Below, piece by piece: positions 28,956 through 37,900 of a stretch of 41,889 nt of DNA (position 1 is the stretch's first letter; every line of letters begins with the position of its first letter). The notes under the pieces were generated by a model. That model made no database searches. It saw only the letters and a list, made by a program, of their open reading frames with translations, and was not told the DNA's origin. Position numbers and translations under genes: made by a program. The stretch lies in IMG/VR virus record IMGVR_UViG_3300003323_000498, positions 1-41,889 of that record; one strand, given 5' to 3'. The DNA comes from a virus.

Positions 28956-29270
28956 ATGCCTAGATACATCATTCACAAAGACGGCGCTTACAACTTCTTT
29001 TCGACCGTCGTCGATGCAGCTTGCTACGAAAGCGCTTTGACACTCGAACAGGTCGAAGGGATCGTGAAAGAAAAACACGGCAGCGATGGTATGCGGGACC
29101 TCCCTGCTCGCCTGAAGCGAGCGCACGAAACCGGCTGTAGTGCTGATGGCTGGACGCTCGATGACTGCATCGCAGGGAATCGCCAAGGTCCCAACGAGTC
29201 TGAGATGCCGCGCGATGAGTTTATCCGTCGATATTTGACGTTTCCTGCGAGAACCTCCGATGAGCGCTAG
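28956..29270 (+). CDS. Small accessory protein, unknown function
   Basis: A 104-residue protein opening MPRYIIHKDGAYNFFSTVVD with a helical, charged middle and an end DEFIRRYLTFPARTSDER. The last gene before a terminator-like hairpin. No family is recognised. Confidence 0.62.
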   Translation: MPRYIIHKDGAYNFFSTVVDAACYESALTLEQVEGIVKEKHGSDGMRDLPARLKRAHETGCSADGWTLDDCIAGNRQGPNESEMPRDEFIRRYLTFPARTSDER

Positions 29271-29279
29271 AAACGAAAA

Positions 29280-29302
29280 CGGCCCCGCCTTGTTCGGGGC
29301 CG
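29280..29302. terminator. Bidirectional terminator-like hairpin
   Basis: CGGCCCCG, loop CCTTGTT, CGGGGCCG. Ten bases after the stop of the preceding gene. The T-rich tail is better on the minus strand (TTTTCGTTT) than on the plus strand (CTTCT). It probably ends or reduces rightward transcription; the 175 nt that follow (29303-29477) contain no convincing gene. Confidence 0.65.
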
Positions 29303-29477
29303 CTTCTGGGATCGAGCGAGCTATTCCACTGTTCGTGCGCGCGCACGCGGAAGTGCCTAGCAGCTTTGACCTCGACCTTGATGCGCAGTGTACATGGGCC
29401 GTTCAAGCGCACAAGGCTCCGCTCACGAGCGCAATCTTGCGAGAGCGAGTCACTTTCCGACTCGCTCCGCGTCGATC

Positions 29478-29669
29478 ATGACCTCGCTCGACTTCATAAA
29501 GTTCGCCACCATGCATCCGCTACAGGAACGGGTAGCCGAGCTTGGTACGTGCCCAAACTGTCACGTAAAATCTTTGCGGGCACTTGGTCTAGTGGCAGAA
29601 ACCGAGTGGTTTCAATGCCGACGATGTTCGCATGTCTTTGTGCTGCCCGATCGCAGGCTTACAGGTTAG
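29478..29669 (+). CDS. Small zinc-ribbon protein
   Basis: A 63-residue protein with two CxxC knuckles (CPNCHVKSLRAL and CRRCSHVFVL), a standard zinc ribbon. An open frame begins upstream but the ATG at 29478 precedes the recognisable part. The function is unknown. Confidence 0.55.
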   Translation: MTSLDFIKFATMHPLQERVAELGTCPNCHVKSLRALGLVAETEWFQCRRCSHVFVLPDRRLTG

Positions 29670-29711
29670 CGGACCTGGTTAGGGACTCCGCGTCCGGTCT
29701 ATCATCGCGCG

Positions 29712-29894
29712 ATGTCCGAAAAGCTCCTCCAAGACGCCATGGCGGTGCTGCACCGCTACGCTATCCCGCCCCCGATTGATCCCGACCTACGCTCCGTGCG
29801 GGCCGCGCTCGACCCCTTCATCTTCGACGGCGATCACTGCCGGGACGACGTGGCCGAAGTCTGCATGAAGCTCGATGACGTGCTAGGCGAGTAA
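29712..29894 (+). CDS. Small accessory protein, unknown function
   Basis: A 60-residue acidic helical protein (SEKLLQDAMAVLHRYAIPPP; RDDVAEVCMKLDDVLGE). One-base overlap with the next gene (TAATG). No family is recognised. Confidence 0.6.
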   Translation: MSEKLLQDAMAVLHRYAIPPPIDPDLRSVRAALDPFIFDGDHCRDDVAEVCMKLDDVLGE

Positions 29895-30151
29895 TGGGCC
29901 GCTGGCACGAGGACCCGTACACGAAGATCCGCCGAGCTCGCGCGGGCGGCTATGTGCGCCGACCGCGGCCCGAGAGGTTCCAGATGGACGCCCAGTGGCA
30001 GCGGGACTTCGGAAACTGGATCAAGGCCACACAGGAGTGCGAGCGGCACCGGGACGCGGGCGACCTTGAGGCAGCGCGGGAATGCCTGGAGCGTGCCGAG
30101 TGCCTGCATCATGCGCTCAAGTTCATGGAAGATCGGCCGACGGACTGCTAA
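29894..30151 (+). CDS. Small accessory protein, unknown function
   Basis: An 85-residue protein with a basic N terminus (RWHEDPYTKIRRARAGGYVR) and two helices with HRDAGDLEAARECLERAECL. TAATG overlaps at both ends. The function is unknown. Confidence 0.6.
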   Translation: MGRWHEDPYTKIRRARAGGYVRRPRPERFQMDAQWQRDFGNWIKATQECERHRDAGDLEAARECLERAECLHHALKFMEDRPTDC

Positions 30152-30336
30152 TGCTCATCGACATCCCACAGCAAGAGCTGATCTATATCGCCCTGGCGTT
30201 CAGAGTGACCGCGCAGAAGGAGCGCGAGTACGCGGACAAGGCCACGAGCATGTCCGTGAAGGACGCCCATAGGAACGCAGCCGTGACGTACGATCGGCTG
30301 GCCGAGAAATATGAGCGGCTGAGCCAGGAGCGCTAG
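30151..30336 (+). CDS. Small accessory protein, unknown function
   Basis: A 61-residue helical protein (QQELIYIALAFRVTAQKERE; HRNAAVTYDRLAEKYERLSQ). It converges on the XRE regulator with a 4-nt overlap of stop codons. Confidence 0.58.
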   Translation: MLIDIPQQELIYIALAFRVTAQKEREYADKATSMSVKDAHRNAAVTYDRLAEKYERLSQER

Positions 30337-30542
30337 CTCCCGAGTATCGCGAGAAATCGCTTCCAGAACCGCAGCGGCGTGACCTTCAGTCCCTTCGCGA
30401 TCGTCGGCAGCTCCGACGCGATCACCGGCCGATGCGCCTTCTCGACAGCCGTCACCCACTTCTGATTGCGCTTGATCGCAGCGCCGAGTTCGGTCTGCGT
30501 GAGACCGGCTTCTAATCGCAGCGTACGTATCGTGTTGGCCAT
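30333..30542 (-). CDS. Second XRE-family repressor-like regulator
   Basis: A 69-residue helix-turn-helix protein: MANTIRTLRLEAGLTQTELG, then AAIKRNQKWVTAVEKAHRPV, ending LKVTPLRFWKRFLAILG. I choose the ATG at 30540-30542; a TTG at 30602 would add 20 residues. It is the only minus-strand gene in the right arm and diverges from the CsrA homologue, with a 17-bp palindrome between them. It is probably a local repressor of the csrA-like operon, or an immunity gene. Confidence 0.75.
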   Translation of the reverse strand: MANTIRTLRLEAGLTQTELGAAIKRNQKWVTAVEKAHRPVIASELPTIAKGLKVTPLRFWKRFLAILGS

Positions 30543-30642
30543 AGCCAACGCGGCTCTCGGGTGTCGAATCGCAGGCAAGCAACGCTCCAACTGGGGCGTC
30601 AATGCTCGCGAATTGAGTCAAATACCCGAACTACGCGACATT

Positions 30643-30659
30643 TACTCGTGTGGCGAGTA
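30643..30659. promoter_or_regulatory. Palindromic operator between XRE and CsrA genes
   Basis: TACTCG-TGTGG-CGAGTA, a perfect inverted repeat of the size typical for XRE repressors. It falls in the spacer of a candidate rightward promoter, GCGACA (30635-30640), 17 nt, TATTCT (30658-30663), about 80 nt before the csrA-like start. Its half-sites differ from those of the main operators (TTACG), so a different protein should bind. Confidence 0.6.
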
Positions 30660-30745
30660 TTCTAAATTCAGACCCTGGCATCTGTACTGCAGCGCACATT
30701 TGCGCCGCTGTGCGGCCACGAATTCGAAGGATAGGAGAGCAACGA

Positions 30746-30964
30746 ATGCTCATACTCCTCAGGCGCCCAGGTGAGAAGATCTACATCGGGGACGATGTCA
30801 CGATCACGGTGCTGAGCCTCAAAGGATGCCAAGTCCGCATCGGCATCACTGCGCCAAAGCACTTGCCCGTACACCGCGAAGAGATCTACGAGCGCATCAA
30901 GCGCGAGCAGCAAGAGAATGCTGAAGACGGCGAGCCGGCCGGCAAGGCAGAGTTCGCGCGCTGA
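30746..30964 (+). CDS. csrA: CsrA/RsmA-family translational regulator
   Basis: A 72-residue CsrA homologue (about 61 in E. coli) with a strong Shine-Dalgarno (AGGAGAG). The first 50 residues fit the family throughout: [45 protein letters not shown]. Key RNA-binding residues L4, R6 and R44 are present. CsrA dimers bind GGA motifs in mRNA leaders and alter translation. The C-terminal tail (about 52-72) is extra, acidic and disordered. A phage-borne copy could reprogramme host carbon storage, motility or biofilm genes, or act on phage mRNAs. Confidence 0.9.
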   Translation: MLILLRRPGEKIYIGDDVTITVLSLKGCQVRIGITAPKHLPVHREEIYERIKREQQENAEDGEPAGKAEFAR

Positions 30965-31123
30965 ATCGGGCCGCTCGCCTAGCCGCCTCCCGAACTTTGG
31001 CCAGAGCGGCGGGCGACGGGCGGCCGGCTCGTTCCTGAGACGGGCATCACGAAAATCGAACAACGGTGATCGTGCACTTCTCCGTCTGAGTGCAAGGAAG
31101 AACAACCACACAGAGGGGCCGAT

Positions 31124-31375
31124 GTGAGCTATGAAGTTTGGCTCGAGAAGAATCGGGCTGCGTTAGAAGCAGCGTATCGAGGTAAAGACTGCATGCAGGG
31201 CGAACCCCCGCCCTGCCGCAACATGAAGTTCGACGTGTTTGTGGCGGGGCGGTGGGAGCAGGAGCAGCAGCTCCGCGGAGCTGGAGTTTCAGGGAGCGCG
31301 AGCGATCGCGTCAACGAGAGCCTGACGGCCGGCGTCGGCCTCTCCGGTGATGGCCTTCCACTCGTCCGGGGTTAG
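31124..31375 (+). CDS. Small terminal gene of right arm, doubtful C terminus
   Basis: An 83-residue frame with GTG start. The first 50 residues look protein-like (SYEVWLEKNRAALEAAYRGK; MKFDVFVAGRWEQEQQL); the last 30 overlap the convergent lysis-region gene by 87 nt and may only be its complement. No family is recognised. The 160 nt before it (30965-31123) contain no gene. Confidence 0.45.
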   Translation: MSYEVWLEKNRAALEAAYRGKDCMQGEPPPCRNMKFDVFVAGRWEQEQQLRGAGVSGSASDRVNESLTAGVGLSGDGLPLVRG

Positions 31376-31483
31376 ATCGCGGCCAGCGGCCTGAGCTCCG
31401 GCGACGAGCGAGGAGATGCGCTGCGAGCGCGTGAGAAGCTGCAGGGCTAGCTCGATGGCGAGCGAGATCGTTGTGGCGCTCAT
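31289..31483 (-). CDS. Small lysis-region protein, unknown function
   Basis: A 64-residue protein, the last gene of the leftward arm. It opens MSATTISLAIELALQLLTRS, an amphipathic helix, and continues SSLVAGAQAAGRDLTPDEWK. Short proteins of this type occur beside phage holins and lipoproteins. ATGA overlap with the lipoprotein gene. Confidence 0.65.
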   Translation of the reverse strand: MSATTISLAIELALQLLTRSQRISSLVAGAQAAGRDLTPDEWKAITGEADAGRQALVDAIARAP

Positions 31484-31824
31484 GACTTCTGGTGACTCCG
31501 GAGATAGGCCTGGACTTGCGTGAGCACTGCCACTGCAAGATCGAGTTTCGTCGATGCCGCCTGTGGGTCAGTGTCGAGCAGCGACTTCGCGCCATCGAGC
31601 AGCGTGCGCGATTGATCGGCGAGCTTGAGGACTGTCTGCGCATCCGACTTCGAGAGATCACCTGCGTTCGTGGCGTCCGCCGCAGCGAACTCCACGGCCG
31701 AAAGCGTGCCGTAGCCGTACGCGAGGCGATCCGAGAGGCTTTTAGCTGGCGCGAGTCCGAGAGACTGGCATGCGACAAGCAGCCAGCAGAGAACGCCCGC
31801 GAGGGCCAGATAGCGAAACTTCAT
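31480..31824 (-). CDS. Phage lipoprotein of the lysis region
   Basis: A 114-residue protein with a lipoprotein signal peptide (MKFRYLALAGVLCWLLVACQ; lipobox LVAC, lipidated Cys at 19). The mature part is helical (AKSLSDRLAYGYGTLSAVEF; DQSRTLLDGAKSLLDTDPQA). Its position after holin and lysozyme suggests a spanin-like or lysis accessory role, but there is no proline-rich Rz1 signature. ATG at 31822-31824, ATGA overlap. Confidence 0.72.
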   Translation of the reverse strand: MKFRYLALAGVLCWLLVACQSLGLAPAKSLSDRLAYGYGTLSAVEFAAADATNAGDLSKSDAQTVLKLADQSRTLLDGAKSLLDTDPQAASTKLDLAVAVLTQVQAYLRSHQKS

Positions 31825-32039
31825 GATGTCTTGGTCTCCGGTGGAACGGGATCGGAAGAAGTGCGCTGGCGCATGAACCAGAACGCGGCGCAGAGCATGA
31901 CGACATCCTTCAGGCTGCTCGCGGTGCCGGGTGCGAGGTATTTCATCGCCTCGCCTGCGACGATGGCGAAGTAGCCGGTGAAGATGAGATAGGACAGGCC
32001 CACCTGGGCGCTCGCGACGACTGCGTGTGGAAGCCTCAT
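31821..32039 (-). CDS. Holin-like protein
   Basis: A 72-residue protein with two hydrophobic segments (QVGLSYLIFTGYFAIVAG and DVVMLCAAFWFM) and a charged, Ser/Pro-rich C terminus, the usual shape of a small class II holin. It lies directly after the lysozyme gene with an ATGA overlap. Holins form inner-membrane lesions that release the endolysin. Confidence 0.68.
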   Translation of the reverse strand: MRLPHAVVASAQVGLSYLIFTGYFAIVAGEAMKYLAPGTASSLKDVVMLCAAFWFMRQRTSSDPVPPETKTS

Positions 32040-32500
32040 TGCCGAACCCCAGAGCGAAGTTGCTCAACCAACCGAGGCCCGCGGCTCTTGACCTGCTTGA
32101 ACCAAAGCGAATCTTCCAACTCATCTGCCGCGACGTTGTAATCCCCCGCTTTGATCGCGGCGAGCATGTTTTTGAACTTGAATAGCTTCGGCAGGCCGAT
32201 GTTGTAGGCCAGCATCGTGATCACTTCCTTGCGCACGTCATCAAGCGCCGGCCACCATGGGAATGCGATCGCGCATTGGGTTTGGCACTGAAGGATTCCG
32301 CTCGCGAGCAGCCGACGAGCGCCACTGATCGAGAGGCTGACCGCGAGCTCGCCGTTGTCGTAGAGCAGCCGCCATTCATCACCCGTGAGCGGGTTCGTCT
32401 GCAGGCAGCGCCCAATGCCGAATGTCAGCAGGCCCTCGGTGTCTAGGTAAAGATTCGCGCGGTAACCCTCATCCCGCTCGAGGTCATCGGCGAGACTCAC
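32036..32500 (-). CDS. Endolysin, T4-type lysozyme (GH24)
   Basis: A 154-residue muramidase that cuts peptidoglycan between MurNAc and GlcNAc. GTG start at 32498-32500 in a GTGA overlap. The catalytic triad sits at the same residue numbers as in T4 lysozyme: E11 (DEGYR), D20 (YLDTEG) and T26 (LLTFGIG). There is no signal peptide, so it depends on a holin for export. The C-terminal half contains DVRKEVITMLAYNIGLPKLF, also typical of the family. Confidence 0.9.
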   Translation of the reverse strand: MSLADDLERDEGYRANLYLDTEGLLTFGIGRCLQTNPLTGDEWRLLYDNGELAVSLSISGARRLLASGILQCQTQCAIAFPWWPALDDVRKEVITMLAYNIGLPKLFKFKNMLAAIKAGDYNVAADELEDSLWFKQVKSRGPRLVEQLRSGVRQ

Positions 32501-32730
32501 GACACGCCACCCTTCAGCATCCCGATCAGCTTCGTTATCGATACGCCGATCGCGCTGCCCGCCGCTCCTACAGCGAGAATGAGCTTCCATCCTCCCCGCG
32601 CCTGCGCGACGTACTCCATGAGCGTGTCCATCTTCACTTCGATACGCTCGAGCCGTTCCTCGGCCGAAGCAACCTGCGCCTCCAAGCGGCCGATGATGCG
32701 GTTCTGGTCTGTCATTTCGACGTCTTTCAT
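32497..32730 (-). CDS. Coiled-coil membrane protein, holin-like
   Basis: A 77-residue protein: a coiled coil (RLEAQVASAEERLERIEVKM) followed by one transmembrane helix (LILAVGAAGSAIGVSITKLI). This layout is like XhlA/hemolysin-type phage holin partners. An internal ATG at 32713-32715 is an alternative start. It is coupled to the lysozyme by GTGA. Confidence 0.68.
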   Translation of the reverse strand: MKDVEMTDQNRIIGRLEAQVASAEERLERIEVKMDTLMEYVAQARGGWKLILAVGAAGSAIGVSITKLIGMLKGGVS

Positions 32731-32766
32731 TTCGTGCTAGGCCGTCCTTCTTGGCTCATGTGGTCC

Positions 32767-34863
32767 TCACCCGCGTATCTGTACGAAAAGCGTGATGTAC
32801 AGATCGTTCGTGCCAGCTGGTAGCCAACCGGCATCCGTCGTCACGACCATGCCAATACGCTTCGCAGGGCTCGAATTCACGATGAGCGACGGCGAGAAGA
32901 TGTCCTGCCGAATCGCCCCCGTCGCATTAAACGTGTTCGAGGAATTGAGCAGCACATCCGCAGTCGAATTGATTTTCGTGCCGTCGGCCGTGACCCACAG
33001 TTGGGCCGAACCCGCAGTGATAGCAGCGGAACAACGGATATTTGCTGAGTGCACATGCCAGGAACCTGGCAACAGAATCTCGCTTACCACCTGGCCCGGA
33101 ATTCCCAGCACTAAATTGGTCTGTGACGCCGCCAGGTTGTCGGAGAAAAACGTAATCGGAATCAGGTCCGACCAGTTCCCCGGTTGGAACTTGTCATTGA
33201 GATGCGTCAATGATGCGTTAATGGCGAGTCCAGAGCCAAGAGAGGAAATTTCGCCTCCTCGTATCATGGTTTTCTGCACTCCGGGCCGAAGTACGAGAAA
33301 GCTCGGATTGCTCGGCGCATCGCCCTCCGCATAGGCATCTACAATCACATTGCCTTGTCCGTGATTGCTGTAGACGCGATATGTGCTCGTCGCATCCGGA
33401 AGCGTTCGCCAATACGGATTGACGGTTATCGCGGTAGAGGTATTCGAAAGAATCTCTCTGAACTGCCCCGAGCCTGTACCGCCTGTTATCTCGACTGCGC
33501 CACCGACGAACTGATTCGCTGCCCAACTCTTCCCTGAATCCGTTAGCGTGTTGATGGCCCCGGCAGTGGCCGTCCCTGAATCATCGAATGTGGCGCCAAA
33601 GTCATAGTGCGCCGTTTTCATGCTCTCGCCGATGAGTTCGCGGAACACGTTTCCATTTCCGTCGATCATCTTCACCATCGTGTCGAATCCCGAGATTCGG
33701 CCACCAGAGAAGCGATTCGCGTTAGGTCCGTTGTAATTGAAATTTGAGACGAGGACGCGATCCAAGTAATACGCCACGGAGTTCGTCGTACCTCCGTTAA
33801 TATTGTTCGAGAAGCAATCGATTTGCTTGAATTGGTTGTAATACGGCCGATCGCCAGTTGTGCGCCCAATTCCGTACACGCCACGAGTGGTATTCCCATA
33901 CACAACGAGCACCAATCGCTCAAACGACGAATAATCGAAATGCGAAAAGTCGATCGCTATGCATCCATCCTTGCCAGTACCCCCGTTTAACTCGATGCGA
34001 AAGTCGCGTATGGTGATGTTGTTACGCAGCGTCGTGCCGTTATTCTCGATGACGACATCATTGGTGCCGCCGCCCCAATTGACTATTGTCTGTCCGTAGC
34101 GCCCATCGCCGTAGAGAACTTGTCCGTCACCCTTGAACTGCAGGGATGAGGTCACTTTGTACGTTCCGGCCGGCAGATAAATTTCGCGCTGACAGTTGAG
34201 CGCCGCCTGAATGGCGGCGGTATCATCAGAAATCCCATCGCCTATCGCACCGTACCGCCGCACATCTCCCGGCGGATACGCATAGTTGACCGGCGTCACC
34301 CCGGCGGAGATCTCGGCGGCGGTGCGCTTGAGCGAATCCAGCGTCGTGCCAATGAGCGAACTGGAAAGCGTCGAACCTGACAACTGTGCGGCGTATTCCG
34401 GCGCCCCAGTCGTTGCGTTGAAAAAGAGATACTTTCCCTTGCGATTCGCGACCGCATCAAGCTGCCCATCCGCGACCCCATCGCCATCAGGAAAACGTAG
34501 CGTGCGCAGAAGCATCTGGTATAGACGCTTGCTGATGCGTACGCCGCGATCGAGCGCGCCTTCGTGTGTCTCCGCCGGGAAGGCGTCATTCGAGATGTAA
34601 TCTGCGGTCTGCGTTCGCTGCGGATCATCGAGGATTGTGATCGTGTAGCCAGAGACCAGCGCCGGGGAAATGGTCAACGTCCCTGTAGAGCCAGCCCCGC
34701 CGGCAACGCTGAATCCGCTCGACAACACAGTGGCGTTGCCGCTCGAATCGGTTTTGATCACCTTCAGGTCCGCCGAGGTATCAAAGACGAACGGGATCGG
34801 AAAATCCGTCGTGACACCATCAGTTGCGTGGGAAATCTCGGAAGACGTAGCTGAGATAGTCAT
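32767..34863 (-). CDS. Tail spike / tail fibre with pectate-lyase-like domain
   Basis: A 698-residue receptor-binding protein. Residues 1-150 resemble the T7 gp17 N-terminal tail-attachment domain (TDFPIPFVFDTSADLKVIKT; DPQRTQTADYISNDAFPAET; HEGALDRGVRI). At about 200-225 is the typical start of a right-handed beta-helix of the pectate lyase superfamily (RRYGAIGDGISDDTAAIQAA), followed by many Asn/Gly turns. The last 150 residues form a compact C-terminal domain. It probably binds or degrades a capsule or O-antigen. Its ATG is 8 nt after a repeated promoter-like element (34870-34900) without a visible Shine-Dalgarno. Confidence 0.87.
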   Translation of the reverse strand: MTISATSSEISHATDGVTTDFPIPFVFDTSADLKVIKTDSSGNATVLSSGFSVAGGAGSTGTLTISPALVSGYTITILDDPQRTQTADYISNDAFPAETHEGALDRGVRISKRLYQMLLRTLRFPDGDGVADGQLDAVANRKGKYLFFNATTGAPEYAAQLSGSTLSSSLIGTTLDSLKRTAAEISAGVTPVNYAYPPGDVRRYGAIGDGISDDTAAIQAALNCQREIYLPAGTYKVTSSLQFKGDGQVLYGDGRYGQTIVNWGGGTNDVVIENNGTTLRNNITIRDFRIELNGGTGKDGCIAIDFSHFDYSSFERLVLVVYGNTTRGVYGIGRTTGDRPYYNQFKQIDCFSNNINGGTTNSVAYYLDRVLVSNFNYNGPNANRFSGGRISGFDTMVKMIDGNGNVFRELIGESMKTAHYDFGATFDDSGTATAGAINTLTDSGKSWAANQFVGGAVEITGGTGSGQFREILSNTSTAITVNPYWRTLPDATSTYRVYSNHGQGNVIVDAYAEGDAPSNPSFLVLRPGVQKTMIRGGEISSLGSGLAINASLTHLNDKFQPGNWSDLIPITFFSDNLAASQTNLVLGIPGQVVSEILLPGSWHVHSANIRCSAAITAGSAQLWVTADGTKINSTADVLLNSSNTFNATGAIRQDIFSPSLIVNSSPAKRIGMVVTTDAGWLPAGTNDLYITLFVQIRG

Positions 34864-34869
34864 GCCGCC

Positions 34870-34900
34870 CGAATATCTGAGGGGCGGGTGACGGAATCAA
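34870..34900 (-). promoter_or_regulatory. Repeated late promoter-like element, copy 4 (tail spike)
   Basis: Minus-strand TTGATT, 17-nt spacer, GATATT, CGGG. It begins 5 nt after the stop codon of the large internal virion protein and ends 6 nt before the tail spike ATG. Same geometry as copies 1 and 3. Confidence 0.72.
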
Positions 34901-34905
34901 CGCTA

Positions 34906-37900
34906 CTACTGCACCGGCATTTTCAGCGCGCGCTGCTGGGCCTGCTTCTCGCGAACATCGGCCGCAAGCTTCGGAAACTCCTTCAAGAGTTGCCCGCGCG
35001 CGAGCTCGCGGTACTGACGAATGGTGTCGCGGATGAACACGTCTTTGCCACCTTCGGGACCGTCTGAGCGCAGCCGATAGACAGCGGACAGCGGGTGCTG
35101 ACCGGTGACGACCTTGTTCAGCAAGTCCTTCGCGCCGAGGTTCCATGCCGGGTTCTTCAGCGCGTTGCCGGCAAGTTCCACATACCGCGAATACGCCTCC
35201 GGATACTGGGAGAGGTCGACCGTCACTCCATTGAACGAGGTCTTGCGAGAGGGCATGGTCACATTCGACTGCAGGCGCAGAATCTCCTGATCGATCGGCT
35301 CCGGAGTCGGCTTCGCGCTATAGAGCGGTGAGAATGCGTCCCAGGCTTTCGACCCGCTCTCGTTCTTCACCGGCTCGCCCCAGAGGTCGCGCCGCGGCGG
35401 CAGGTTGCCCGAGAGGCCTGGCGTGCGCGCGCGAATGGCATCCATCATCGAGTTCACTTCGCGGATAGTCGGGTCTTCAACCCGTGTCGCCTGAGCCACT
35501 CCGGCCGGAACGACGGAGCCAGCGAGCTGCTGCGTCCACCGCTCGGCGGATTGCTGCGGGTCGTTCAGCGCTTCGATGATACTAGAGAGGCCCGACAGGT
35601 AGGTCTTGTTCGTGATGTTGCCGGCGAATGCGAGCGCCGTCGCAACGGCCAACTTCTCCGTGTCGGGGTCATCGAGCGCATCGTGCTGGGCCTGCATCAG
35701 CATCTCGGCCGCATCTGCGGCCATGCCCATGAGCGAACCTGCGGGGTCTGTGCGCGCGTAGCTCACCCATCGGTTACCGATCTTCACCGAGTACGGCTTC
35801 CAGCCCTCGCGCGTCATCGCGTCCTTTTGACCCTTCTCGATCGGCCCGCGGCCGGTCACCTGCCCGCTCATCGTCATGTCCGCAAACGACAGCATCGCTG
35901 CCGTGCCGAGCGTCACCTGCGCAAGCGCGAGATCGCGGCGCGCGCCACCGGCCGCGACGTTAGCCCTGAACTTCGACATCAGGGGCGCGAGCGGCGTGCG
36001 CTCGAAGGTGAAGTTCAAAATGTTCGCTGGCGTACGCGTGAACGGCAGAATCACCTTGAGCGCCGGATAATGCGAGGTGAGTTGTCCGAGTGACTGCGCA
36101 AGCTTGCCTGGTGCATTGGTGAATGTCTGGTACGTCGCCGCATCTACCGCCGCCATCCGCAGGTTTTCGGGCGGATTCTCGATGAGCTGAGCGATGCGGG
36201 ACTTCAACGCTTCCGGTGCCGCATCAGGCGCTTCGGAGACAGCCTGACGCAGAGCCTGCGCGTGCAGCTCCATGCGATAGCCGATCGTCTTGAAGAACTC
36301 GTCCGACGCGGATAGTGCACGGCCCGGTGTGCGTACGGCACTGCCCAGTAGATCGACGCCGCGGCCGAGCGCCGTATCAGAGCCGAGCTTGAATGCTTCG
36401 GAGGTGATTGCACCCTCGCGCGGCGCCTCGATCTTACCGAGCCCGAATCCTGACTCTCCGGTGCGCGCCGACTTCGCCGCGTATCGGAACGCGTCCTTCA
36501 GCCCCTGCGTAAGCCCGAACCATTGCGAGGCCGCCTCACCTGCCGCGACGCCGCCATCGGACCCGAGAAGGGAACTGATCTTCGCGGCGATCCCACGCTC
36601 GGCCATGCGTAGGAACACGACAGAGGAATTCGAGAGCGCGTTCGCTGCGTGTGTTGTCGGATTCGACAATAGGCCGTTGACCCACGCCTCTACGACTGCA
36701 TCGCGCGTGCGCGCATAGGCGCCTTTCTCGACTACAGACTGCAGCTCCTTCACCATCCCCGCCTTCGCGAGAGCTGAGACCCGCTGCGCAAGCTCGCGTG
36801 AGACGTCAGAACCGCCGTTTGCTTCGAGCGCTTGCTGAACCTGCTGCAGCCGTTCCGCCGGGCCTCCGGCCGGAATGCGCCAGGACGAAAGAGCGCGCGC
36901 CGTCGCCGCGCGCGCGCCGAGCACTTGTCGCTGCACGAGATCGTGCACCTCGAGCATTTTGCGAAAGGCGAATAGATTCGCCTCCGACGGATTCTCCGCT
37001 GCCGCCTGAGCGAGCTTCGTCACCTTGTCGGTCGCTGCGACCCACAGTTCACGAGCCGCCAGTGATTCGGAATCTGAAAGCGGCTGGCCCTGGCGGCGAT
37101 TCACCAGCAGTTCCCACGCGTCCTTGTGGGCAGCGTCGAGCTTCATGGTCGCGAACGAGCGCACTCCGGCGCGCGCCTCATCCGCTGCTGGCGGCCCCAT
37201 GTCCGCAAGCTTCTGCATCACTTTCTGAACATCTTCAGGCGCATCGATGCGCGCAAAGTTGATGTAGGTCTGCGGCGCTGCCTGATCCCCGCCGCCCTTC
37301 GCGGCCCCTGCCACATCGCCGGCAGTCGCCGCGGTCGGCTTGGGCACCTTCACGAGCGGCGCCGTCGGCGCTTCGCTACCGAGATCTCGGAAGGCATTCT
37401 CCGGCAGTTCCGGCTTCGCCGCGCCGGCGGCAGCGAGCGCAGCGTCATCGGCGCCGTCAGCCGCCGCGCGAGCCGCGCCCGCCTCGCGCAGTACCTTCAC
37501 TCCCTTGACGAATCCATCGGTCAGGATGCCCAAGCCGAGGCCTTCCAGCGCGTTCTTGAAGCGGCCCTCGGCCGCGTTGTCATCGGACTGCGAAGCGAGG
37601 AATTCCGTCACCGGGTTCTGCAGCGCTGGAAACTTCTCAATGAGATTGGACAGGCGCTGCTGGTGTGGATCGAAGGCGGCGAAGTTGGCGATCGCACCCT
37701 TCAGCGCGTTCAGACCATATCCGGCGGCACCCGCCATTTCCGGCACGCCCGCGATCTTCGCGAGCTTGTTGGCGCCCGCCATGCCGACGATGAACTGCGA
37801 GACGCCCTTCACGAGGCCGCCCGTGACAGTCTTCGGCGCGCCGATGTCCGGCAGATCGTAATCACCCGGCCGAATCACATCGGCGTTCGCAAGCTCCTTA

